Shown in pieces: positions 1 to 7,503 of a stretch of 51,987 nt of DNA (positions are counted from its first letter, which is position 1; every line of letters begins with the position of its first letter). The notes beneath the pieces are model-generated. The model was not told where the DNA came from, did no database searches, and saw only the letters and a program-made list of their open reading frames with translations. This stretch comes from Chryseobacterium gleum (GTDB lineage Bacteria > Bacteroidota > Bacteroidia > UBA10329), in contig CAMDOM010000017.1 of NCBI GenBank assembly GCA_945903645.1, forward strand, positions 1-51,987. The letters are read 5' to 3'. Both the position numbers and the translations under genes were made by a program.

Positions 1-165
1 CGGACGTGAGTAATAACATGAAAATAAGCCAAAAAGGCATGAAAAAAATACCTAAATCAACCTAAATACAATAGAAAAATCCAAATTATTAAAAAGTAAG
101 CGCTAAAAATAGAACGTGTAAGAAATGCTTAGATTACGCAACGGTCTCAAAGCGATTAAAACAAA

Positions 166-197
166 CCACCCCGTTGCACTATTCTGCAACGGGGTGG
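166..197 (-). terminator. strong hairpin, likely intrinsic terminator
   Basis: Perfect 13-bp stem: CCACCCCGTTGCA (166-178) pairs with TGCAACGGGGTGG (185-197) around a 6-nt loop. On the minus strand the stem is followed by TTTGTTTTAATC, a U-rich tail, which fits a rho-independent terminator for leftward transcription, for example from the radical SAM gene ending at 606. On the plus strand no T-run follows. The 400-base distance to that gene leaves its partner uncertain. Confidence 0.7.
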
Positions 198-234
198 CAA
201 ACGTTAAAACAAACATAACTAGACCAAAGGTTTG

Positions 235-267
235 GGGGCGAGGCGAAAGAAGATAGAACCTCGCCCC
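235..267. other. second GC-rich hairpin
   Basis: GGGGCGAGG (235-243) pairs with CCTCGCCCC (259-267), extendable by two A-T pairs across a bulged G, with a 15-nt purine-rich loop. No T-run follows on either strand. It may be a second terminator stem, an RNA processing site or part of a small RNA; its role is not clear from sequence. Confidence 0.45.
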
Positions 268-309
268 AACGGATTAGCCCATTTAATGGTGAATAATTCG
301 TAACTCATA

Positions 310-504
310 TATAAAATAAGTATTCCAATATTTAAATTAAGTATATTATTATTTAAGTTAAGTATACTAATATTTAAATTAAGCACTTTACTACTTAAGT
401 TAATTATATTATTGCTTAAATTAAGTATATAACTACTTAAATTAATTAGAGTACTGCTTAAATTAAATAGTACTATGGTTAAATAACATATAATTTAGAC
501 TAAG
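310..504. repeat. 21-bp-period AT-rich tandem array
   Basis: Units begin at 331, 352, 373, 394, 415, 436 and 457, exactly 21 bases apart, each starting YTTAARTTAA and usually continuing with GTATAT or a variant. Degenerate units flank this at 310 and 478. The spacing of two helical turns keeps the TTAA cores on one face of the DNA. The distal end (490-503) reads ATAATTTAGACTAA, which recurs exactly in the second array near 35311. No spacer-like unique sequences separate the units, so this is not a CRISPR array. Confidence 0.8.
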
Positions 505-605
505 TATTGTGTGGTTCCTTCTACAAAACACTGGAAGGGCTAAACAATCGGACACAGTTTGGCCTAGCAAGGCAGAGGATTTAGCTACTTATGGAACTTT
601 GTGTT

Positions 606-1868
606 CTATTCAGATAGCACTTTGCGCTCCGTGTGTGCCTGTATTAGTGCATACCACTCAGGAAAGGTGTGGGCAAAGTCTTCATTTCTGTAGGAATCGT
701 GCAGTTTTATTTTGCGCAAAAAGCCATTGAAATCTTTAGCTATCGTATTATCGAGAAACGTAATGAGGTTTTCTACGGTTTTGGTCTTGGTTTCGTCTAG
801 CGTATAGGTAGTGGCTATAGAGTGGCGCAGCTTGTGGCGTATTATGTCTTTCAAGCTTTCGGGCAATAGCTCTATGGAGAACTCCCAAGGTTCATACACC
901 AAGTTCCAATACACAGGCATACCCGGAAAATGGGTGTTCATGTAGGCAAAATACTCTGGAAAGTAGTAGATGTTCATGTTAGTAACACTACAGCATATTT
1001 TGCATTCGATGGTATCCTTATCGGTGCTTCCGCCATAGCGGAGATACGATTTCATGTTGGCCACCACTTCATCCCATTTGGCACCATTGCGTTGATATTC
1101 AAACCGCTTGCCTATATCGTCAATGCTAAAGTTGATGTACACTTTTTTAAAGCGAAGAAAGAGGTCTTTTATCTCGGTGGTATACACCGTGCCGTTGGTA
1201 TTGAGCAATAGTGAAATGTGTTTGCTATGCCCTGTTTCCACACAATGGTGCATAAGGGCAATATTTTCATCGCTCATCAGGGGTTCGCCCCCAAAAAAAC
1301 CAAGTTGGGTTATGTTGGGCAACCAAGTGCGTATGGCTTCGGCATTTTCTTCCGTCATATTGAAATGGGTTTCCTCATTCCAATTGTAAAGTTTCTTGGC
1401 CTCAGGTATCCAGCGGTGGCTGGCGGTGGGCATGCAAATACGGCACCTCAAATTGCACACATTGCTGGCGTTTATTTCTACCCGCATAGGGTATTTAGGC
1501 TCCTGCACCTGGCTTTCGGACACACTATAGTTGTACGAATCGTAGCGCATGGGTTTGAGGCCCATATCCTGTTCGCGCCAACACTCATTGCAGCCTTTTC
1601 TGCGCGTACCATCCAAAAATCCTTGGCGCAAATCCTGCATATAGTCTGAGTGCCACGCCTGTTCTATACTAGTTTCCTTGGCAATTAGCACTTTACCCTC
1701 GTGCGTCACAAATGCTTCATGCTTGCTGCATGGCATATACTTGCCTCCGGCAGTCATCAATACTTGAAAGAAAGGGTAGTAGCAAAAGTCGGTCTCTTCG
1801 GGTCTTCGCAGCATCTTTGGCTGCGCATCACCTTTCAAATAATTGAGAAAGAAACGGGTAATATTCAT
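606..1868 (-). CDS. radical SAM protein, N-terminal SPASM/twitch type
   Basis: A 420-residue radical SAM enzyme of unknown substrate. The radical SAM cluster motif CxxxCxxC is at C138, C142 and C145 (CNLRCRIC), followed by a GGEP motif near residue 192 that contacts SAM. Ahead of the core lies a second cysteine set, C29, C47, C93 and C96, expected to hold an auxiliary iron-sulphur cluster; in most SPASM proteins that domain follows the core instead. This matches the family named 'twitch domain-containing radical SAM protein'. It stands alone on minus, divergent from the related gene at 2005. Its closest relative in the window by layout is that gene. Confidence 0.85.
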   Translation of the reverse strand: MNITRFFLNYLKGDAQPKMLRRPEETDFCYYPFFQVLMTAGGKYMPCSKHEAFVTHEGKVLIAKETSIEQAWHSDYMQDLRQGFLDGTRRKGCNECWREQDMGLKPMRYDSYNYSVSESQVQEPKYPMRVEINASNVCNLRCRICMPTASHRWIPEAKKLYNWNEETHFNMTEENAEAIRTWLPNITQLGFFGGEPLMSDENIALMHHCVETGHSKHISLLLNTNGTVYTTEIKDLFLRFKKVYINFSIDDIGKRFEYQRNGAKWDEVVANMKSYLRYGGSTDKDTIECKICCSVTNMNIYYFPEYFAYMNTHFPGMPVYWNLVYEPWEFSIELLPESLKDIIRHKLRHSIATTYTLDETKTKTVENLITFLDNTIAKDFNGFLRKIKLHDSYRNEDFAHTFPEWYALIQAHTERKVLSE

Positions 1869-1977
1869 TGAGCAAATCCGCCTATTGCGGGTAGTGGTTT
1901 GGCCGTGACCAAAGTAGGTATAAGTTATTTGAACCCGATTGCACCAGCTCTAGTGCGAGAATGATTTAATTTTACCG

Positions 1978-1993
1978 GGCAACCTTGGTTGCC
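1978..1993 (+). promoter_or_regulatory. leader hairpin just before a start codon
   Basis: GGCAACCTTGGTTGCC forms a 6-bp GC-rich stem closed by a CUUG tetraloop, a known stable RNA loop type. It ends 11 bases before the ATG at 2005 and is followed by TCTTTC. It could be an attenuator, a translation-modulating hairpin or, as DNA, a dyad operator in the divergent 1869-2004 region. Confidence 0.4.
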
Positions 1994-2004
1994 TCTTTCA
2001 TAGC

Positions 2005-3291
2005 ATGACGCCCACCTTCGACCAACTGGAAATAATCTATACCAAAGTGAGGGCTACCATTAGCCCACGCGTACAGCGGTCAAAGGTGTTTTGCATGGCT
2101 CCATGGATTCAATTGCATGCCCAAACCAATGGCGATGTAGGACCCTGCTGCATGGCCAATATGGAAGAAGGAAACGCCATTGCCAACCTGAACACCAATG
2201 CCGACATCAGGGCAGCGTGGAACTCGGAAGCTATGATGAGGCTGCGCCAAAACATGCTGAAAGGCAAGCAAAGCACCATTTGCAAAAATTGCTATGCCTA
2301 CGAAAAAGTGGGACGCTATAGCGAAAGAACCCAGTACAATAGCCTCTACAAAGCATACTATGGCCGCGTGTTGAACACTTCGCCCCAGGGATATGTGGCA
2401 GAGCAAAGCATACCGCTTATCGACATTCGGTTTTCCAATCGCTGCAACTACAAATGCCGCATTTGCAGCAGCGAATACAGCTCGCTTTGGCACGAAGAAG
2501 AATTGCGACTTGACCCCAATGCAAAGCCTTATCCAAAAGGATTGAAAATGGCCGCAGACGAAGACCAGTTCTGGCAATCGTTTGAAACATTGCTGCCCGA
2601 TGTAAAACGCTTGCATTTTGCAGGGGGCGAACCCTTGGTAATGGACGAACATTATCGTACGCTAGAGCATCTTATTTCCATTGAAAAAACAGACCTTACG
2701 TTAAGCTACAACACCAACCTGTCTACCCTCAATCATAAGCAGCATGACCTCGTTGCCCTGTGGAATAAGTTTGAAAAAGTAGACATATGGGCAAGCCTAG
2801 ATGGCATGGGCCCAAAAGGTGATTATCAACGCAAAGGCCAGCATTGGCCCACCATAGAAACAAACATACGTAAGGTGAAGCAGCTATGTCCTGCCGCTAC
2901 AATTGGCGTAAACGCAACAGTCAGTATTTTGAATGTGTTGCACATGCCAGAATTCTATCGGCACATGGTAGATTCCGCTTTGGTTGATGCAAATAGAATG
3001 AACCTCTATGTGCTTTTTTCTCCCCATTATTTAAGCATCAACAACCTTACTCCAAATCTTAAAAGGAGTGTAAACGCGCTGTATGCGGAGTTTATAAACG
3101 GCTACGCCAAACGTTTGGACAACGGCAAAAACATTATCAATAACGCCCAAGCGGTGTTGAACTATATGAACGAGAAAGACGAGAACCTAAAGCAGGAGTT
3201 TTGGCAACATACCGCAGCACTTGATAGGTTGAGGGGCGAGTCGTTTGTTTCCATATTTCCTGAATTGGCCGAAATGACTTCTAAGCCATGA
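2005..3291 (+). CDS. radical SAM protein, N-terminal SPASM/twitch type
   Basis: A 428-residue radical SAM enzyme. The core CxxxCxxC is C147, C151, C154 (CNYKCRIC) with AGGEP near residue 213. The accessory cysteines C30, C48/C49, C93 and C96 precede the core. It is first in a four-gene plus-strand operon: its TGA overlaps the ATG of the SGNH hydrolase gene (ATGA at 3288), so the two are probably translationally coupled. A CUUG hairpin lies just upstream of the start. The substrate is unknown; no precursor peptide ORF is visible nearby, so a peptide-maturation role has no support here. Confidence 0.85.
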   Translation: MTPTFDQLEIIYTKVRATISPRVQRSKVFCMAPWIQLHAQTNGDVGPCCMANMEEGNAIANLNTNADIRAAWNSEAMMRLRQNMLKGKQSTICKNCYAYEKVGRYSERTQYNSLYKAYYGRVLNTSPQGYVAEQSIPLIDIRFSNRCNYKCRICSSEYSSLWHEEELRLDPNAKPYPKGLKMAADEDQFWQSFETLLPDVKRLHFAGGEPLVMDEHYRTLEHLISIEKTDLTLSYNTNLSTLNHKQHDLVALWNKFEKVDIWASLDGMGPKGDYQRKGQHWPTIETNIRKVKQLCPAATIGVNATVSILNVLHMPEFYRHMVDSALVDANRMNLYVLFSPHYLSINNLTPNLKRSVNALYAEFINGYAKRLDNGKNIINNAQAVLNYMNEKDENLKQEFWQHTAALDRLRGESFVSIFPELAEMTSKP

Positions 3292-4538
3292 ATATAAAAA
3301 GGTGGTTAATGCTCGCTATTGCAGGTATTGCCCTTGCTGGGGCGGCATGGTGGCATGGCACCCATGGCTTTTACGCAGTGAAAATCTATGATGCCCTAGC
3401 ATTTCATATTGGGATAGGAGTGTTTGCAACAGCTTGCGCGCATGTCGCAGCCCTGCGCTTTGCATGGCCGTTGTCTGACATGCGCTTGATGCTTTTTAGT
3501 GTAGCATTATCATGGGCTGTTTTGGAGTTTAGCCTTCGCTTCATGGGTAGTGGTGTAACGTATATTGAGGAACGGTCTGGGTTTTATCAATCCACTTACG
3601 TTCAAAATTTAGATAATCCCTTCCGTATTCACATCCACGAAAAAGAAGTGCGCATGAAGAGTCCTGAATTTGATTTTCACCGCACAGTAAACAGCCATGG
3701 ACTGTGTGATTTGGAATTTGAGCCAAAACAACCGGGTGAATTGCGTATTCAAACCTATGGAGATTCGTTTACCGAAGGCGATGGCGCTCCCTATGAAGCC
3801 GCATATCCAACCGTGCTGCGAGGCTTGCTAAATGGTAGTGCTATTAATGCAGATACGGTAGTGGTTCAAAATTTCGGTATCAGCGGCAACGACCCTGGGT
3901 TTTACTGGAATCAGCTCAAGCATATTGGCCTAGAACTGAAGCCCGATGTGGTAGTAATGACCTATGGCTCGCTCGACATGACCAACGATTTCTTTACCCG
4001 TGGTGGGTTAAAGCGGTTTCATGATCAACACTGGAGCGCATTGCCCGCACCGTGGTGGGAGTTTTTATACGCCAGCAGTTACGTGTTTAGGGCAGCGGCT
4101 ATTAGGGCTTTTGGAGTAGAGTCTAATCAGTTCTTAACAACAGCGAGTCAAGCTGAAAATCGATTGGAGGCATTGAAACCCGAATGGAACGAAGTGTTCG
4201 ATAGCATTTCACAATTAGCAACCACGCATGGCTTCAAAGTGCTTCTACTCAAAAAACCTGAGCGCAGCGAAATAGACCATCACCTATATCAATACGACCT
4301 TAGTTTTTTTGCCCATCACATAAAACACGATACTGCATTTGTGCATTACGACTTGATGGATTACTATTGTTCCACAAGACAACTTACCATAGATAGCACA
4401 AAAACATATTTTTGGAAACAAGATGGGCATCACAATTCCAAAGGGTATTACCTCATGGCACAAGGCGTAGAACATGCCTTGAAATCGCACTTTCCTAACT
4501 ATTTCGGTAGTTTGGCAGTCTTAAAAGAAAACGAATGA
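3288..4538 (+). CDS. membrane-anchored SGNH/GDSL hydrolase
   Basis: 416 residues. Hydrophobic stretches near residues 4-22, 37-58 and 66-80 suggest an N-terminal membrane anchor, with the catalytic part in the periplasm. Block I GDSFTEG puts the nucleophile at S160; block V DGHHN gives D379 and H382. Family members cleave or transfer esters such as O-acetyl groups on glycans. It is embedded between radical SAM genes by ATGA overlaps at both ends (3288 and 4535), so it is probably made in fixed proportion to them. No MBOAT acetyltransferase partner is visible in the window, which leaves hydrolase versus transferase open. Confidence 0.8.
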   Translation: MNIKRWLMLAIAGIALAGAAWWHGTHGFYAVKIYDALAFHIGIGVFATACAHVAALRFAWPLSDMRLMLFSVALSWAVLEFSLRFMGSGVTYIEERSGFYQSTYVQNLDNPFRIHIHEKEVRMKSPEFDFHRTVNSHGLCDLEFEPKQPGELRIQTYGDSFTEGDGAPYEAAYPTVLRGLLNGSAINADTVVVQNFGISGNDPGFYWNQLKHIGLELKPDVVVMTYGSLDMTNDFFTRGGLKRFHDQHWSALPAPWWEFLYASSYVFRAAAIRAFGVESNQFLTTASQAENRLEALKPEWNEVFDSISQLATTHGFKVLLLKKPERSEIDHHLYQYDLSFFAHHIKHDTAFVHYDLMDYYCSTRQLTIDSTKTYFWKQDGHHNSKGYYLMAQGVEHALKSHFPNYFGSLAVLKENE

Positions 4539-6046
4539 GAAGCCTTATTGAAGGCATTCGCGCCCGCCTGAACGAAAGTGATGACCATGCTGCTTCCTTG
4601 GCAGCAGGCTTTGCCCCGCTCGACTTGAAGCAATATCGTAGGTTTAATCGCTTCCGACCCGATGGTGCTAAGCGCAAGTTTTGTTATCTGCCATTCAATA
4701 GCCTAACGTTTTCGTTTAATGGAGAAGTGTATGTGTGTTCATACAATCGCGATGTGCAGCTAGGCCACTATCCCGAAAACAGCATAAGTGAAATATGGCA
4801 AGGCGAGCAAGCCCAAAAGCTACGCCAACACATGCAGCACAACGACCTTAGCCAAGGATGTGGGCATTGCAAATTCTTTTTCGACAAGGGTAAATTTTCC
4901 AATCTCCGTCCGTTGGTGTTCGATAAGTATTATGAACACACCAATGCCGACTATCCTCGAGTGTTTGAGTTTGAGTTGAGCAATACTTGCAATCTTGAAT
5001 GTCAGATGTGCCATGGTGAGGTAAGTAGCAGCATCCGCAAAAACAGAGATAAACTTCCACCATTGGTAAGCCCATATAACGATGCGTTTGTGCAGCAACT
5101 TAGACCCTATATATCCAACTTAAAGGAGGCTAAGTTCTATGGCGGTGAGCCCTTTTTAATTCCCATTTACTACAAAATATGGGAAGCAATACAGGAGTTA
5201 AACCCTCAGTTGGATTTGTTCGTCATTACCAACGGCACGCAATGGAACAATCGCATTGAAGGGTTACTAAACGACCTGAGATTTGATGTAGCTATCTCTA
5301 TCGATGCAGCTGAAAAGGAGATTTTGGAACGCATTCGTAAAAATGTGGTCTATGAAGAATTGATGAAGAACATAGACCGCTTCAGCAAGGTATGTAGGTG
5401 TAAAGGCACCAATCTATCGTTAAGCTACACGGTGCAACGCGACAATTGGGCACAGTTTCCGAAAATGATAGAAATGTGCAATGCCGTTGGAGCTTACATT
5501 TATGTGAGCTACCTAGAGCGTCCACGACAATTTGCCCTTGCCGAACTTAGCACAGATGAATTGAAGCGGATACGCGATTATATGGAAGGATATTCGCCCA
5601 AAGGAATATCTCAAAAAGAGCGGCACAACCGTAAATGTTTTGAGGATTTTAAGACCTATTTGGATTCGTACATAGCAAACAGTGGAGAAAAGCACTACCA
5701 TGAGTATGAATATACGCCTGTGCCCTCAACCATTAGCGAAACACAATCTGTCGAGAAGGTAATACCTATAGATAGTGAAGATGTTTTTGAGCATTGGATT
5801 GGTGAAGCATATACTTCCTTATCAGAGTCTAGCATCTTGGTTTCAAAAGAAAAATTGGTGTCTGGACTACACGAGGTAATGGATGGTTTTAGCGTGGAAG
5901 AACAAGCGTTACTTCGGGCGTTTGCCATGAGGTCAGATATATCTCAATTGCAACTAAGCGTTCGTGATTTAACCATTGAGGAAGTGAAAGAGCAAAGTCG
6001 AATAGCCTTGGCTACCTATGAATTGTCGTTCTCGCCAAAGCTATGA
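4535..6046 (+). CDS. radical SAM protein, N-terminal SPASM/twitch type
   Basis: 503 residues. Core cluster C152, C156, C159 (CNLECQMC); accessory cysteines C50, C68, C109 and C112 in front of it; YGGEPF near residue 206. It shares with the next gene and with the minus-strand gene at 7496-9061 a diagnostic stretch after the core (SSSIRKNR, then KLP and SPY), so these three form a closer subfamily than the first two radical SAM genes. The last 160 or so residues are outside the core and unassigned. ATGA overlaps join it to both neighbours. Confidence 0.85.
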   Translation: MRSLIEGIRARLNESDDHAASLAAGFAPLDLKQYRRFNRFRPDGAKRKFCYLPFNSLTFSFNGEVYVCSYNRDVQLGHYPENSISEIWQGEQAQKLRQHMQHNDLSQGCGHCKFFFDKGKFSNLRPLVFDKYYEHTNADYPRVFEFELSNTCNLECQMCHGEVSSSIRKNRDKLPPLVSPYNDAFVQQLRPYISNLKEAKFYGGEPFLIPIYYKIWEAIQELNPQLDLFVITNGTQWNNRIEGLLNDLRFDVAISIDAAEKEILERIRKNVVYEELMKNIDRFSKVCRCKGTNLSLSYTVQRDNWAQFPKMIEMCNAVGAYIYVSYLERPRQFALAELSTDELKRIRDYMEGYSPKGISQKERHNRKCFEDFKTYLDSYIANSGEKHYHEYEYTPVPSTISETQSVEKVIPIDSEDVFEHWIGEAYTSLSESSILVSKEKLVSGLHEVMDGFSVEEQALLRAFAMRSDISQLQLSVRDLTIEEVKEQSRIALATYELSFSPKL

Positions 6047-7503
6047 AAGAACTTGCTTTAAGCCTTTTGAGCACGGCAAATAGTGCAATACGGCAGCAAG
6101 TTGGCCCAGGGTTGCCCGCCTCTACCATAGCGGCTTACAACGTGGCTAGAGGCAAACCCACTTCTTCGCATCTGTGCCATGCCCCGTTTAGCAACATGTA
6201 TTTTAATGTGCATGGCGATTGTGCTCCATGTTGGCTCACATTTCTTGACCCAGATTCCTATCCAGCCAAGTCGTTGCACGAAATATGGTTTGGAGAAAAA
6301 TTTCAGACCCTACGACAAAGTCTCCAGCGCTTCGACCTTACCCATAAGTGCAATGTGTGTCTCAAAAATTTGCAGACAGGAAACTATACTTCATTGCTTG
6401 CTCGCGCCTATGATGTAAATCCGGTTGCCCAATACCCAGCTATGATGGAGCTAGAATTGGGCAACACCTGCAACTTGGAGTGTGTAATGTGCATAGGAGA
6501 ACTTTCATCATCTATCCGCAAAAACAGAGAAAAACTACCCGCCTTGCGCAGTCCGTATGACGAGGCTTTTGTAATGCAACTTGAAGAGTTTATTCCCCAC
6601 TTGAAGGAATTACGATTCAATGGCGGAGAGCCTTTTCTTATCGGAATAGTATACAGGATTTTTGAAAAAGTGGAGCGTTTAAATCCTCAACTCAAAATTG
6701 TGATTGCCACCAATGGCACTGTGCTTAACAATAAGGTTCGAGAGTGGTTGGGGAAGCTCAATATTCATATCAACTTCTCGTTAGACTCACTTACACCTAA
6801 TATATATGAAACCATCCGTGTAAACGCGAAGTTTAGCCGAACAATGGAACATTTTGATTTCTTCCACGGCTATTGTCAAGAGAATAACCGAACGTTTTGT
6901 CTTATGGTTAATCCTATGCGAAACAATTGGCACGAGATGCCCAATTTTATTCGCTTTGTGAATGAAAAGAAGGTGAACATTTGGTTCAATACCATCCATA
7001 GGCCAGTAGAATGGGCTATTTGGTCGTTGCCTGCAAGCGAATTGGAAATAGTGTATACAACACTTTCTTCCTCGCTTCATCAATATCCTGAAAGTGCTGT
7101 TGGGTTGGAAAAGTATAATTTAAATATCTTCCGAAATTTGGTGGAAGTTCAAATAAAGAATTGGTGGAAAGAGTCCGAACAGCGAGAGGAAACTACGCAG
7201 ATAAGCCTATCACAGGCAGATAATAGTTCAGCACAATCATTGGTAATAAAAAACCTGACAGCGTTTATTTATCTCCACTTTAATGAAAGTGATGACCAGA
7301 AGAAACTACGAGTATCACAGCTTAGTGATAAACTCAAGCAGGTAAGTGCCTTGCTCGAACAGCGTAATGGAGAAATGCAGTTCTATTTGCTCATAATGGA
7401 TACGCCACCCGATGTGCTCTATACTCGACTAGAAACTGCAGAAGTAAAACGATTGGTGGAGGATTTTGAAACGCACGTGTTGCAACGAAACGCGCTTAAC
7501 TAA
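6043..7503 (+). CDS. radical SAM protein, N-terminal SPASM/twitch type
   Basis: 486 residues, last gene of the four-gene operon. Core cluster C143, C147, C150 (CNLECVMC); accessory cysteines C45, C60/C63, C103 and C106; NGGEPF near residue 197. It belongs to the SSSIRKNREKLP subfamily with its neighbours at 4535 and 7496. The stop codon overlaps by 8 bases the stop region of the facing minus-strand radical SAM gene, so the two operons converge with no room for a terminator between them. The C-terminal 130 residues after about 350 are unassigned. Substrate unknown. Confidence 0.85.
   Translation: MKELALSLLSTANSAIRQQVGPGLPASTIAAYNVARGKPTSSHLCHAPFSNMYFNVHGDCAPCWLTFLDPDSYPAKSLHEIWFGEKFQTLRQSLQRFDLTHKCNVCLKNLQTGNYTSLLARAYDVNPVAQYPAMMELELGNTCNLECVMCIGELSSSIRKNREKLPALRSPYDEAFVMQLEEFIPHLKELRFNGGEPFLIGIVYRIFEKVERLNPQLKIVIATNGTVLNNKVREWLGKLNIHINFSLDSLTPNIYETIRVNAKFSRTMEHFDFFHGYCQENNRTFCLMVNPMRNNWHEMPNFIRFVNEKKVNIWFNTIHRPVEWAIWSLPASELEIVYTTLSSSLHQYPESAVGLEKYNLNIFRNLVEVQIKNWWKESEQREETTQISLSQADNSSAQSLVIKNLTAFIYLHFNESDDQKKLRVSQLSDKLKQVSALLEQRNGEMQFYLLIMDTPPDVLYTRLETAEVKRLVEDFETHVLQRNALN

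Larger units (their letters stand above)
1..605. other. non-coding segment at left edge
   Basis: No convincing coding sequence is visible here. The segment holds two GC-rich hairpins (166-197 and 235-267) in an otherwise very AT-rich stretch, then a 21-bp-period tandem repeat (about 310-504). A 73-codon reading frame at 509-730 runs into the 3' end of the minus-strand radical SAM gene and has no recognisable features, so it was not called. Two close copies of CCTAAAT lie near 51-67. Confidence 0.7.

Noticed and set aside
310..504. CRISPR-like repeat array
   Set aside because: Units are contiguous at 21 bases with no unique spacers and no cas genes are in the window.
509..730. 73-codon frame after the first repeat array
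   Set aside because: It overlaps the 3' end of a real gene on the other strand and has no protein features or clear promoter.
1218..1649. 143-codon plus-strand frame inside the first radical SAM gene
   Set aside because: It is antisense to a gene with clear catalytic motifs and has no recognisable domain.
2080..2652. 190-codon minus-strand frame inside the second radical SAM gene
   Set aside because: It lies wholly opposite the cysteine motifs of the real gene, and its composition follows the antisense of those codons.
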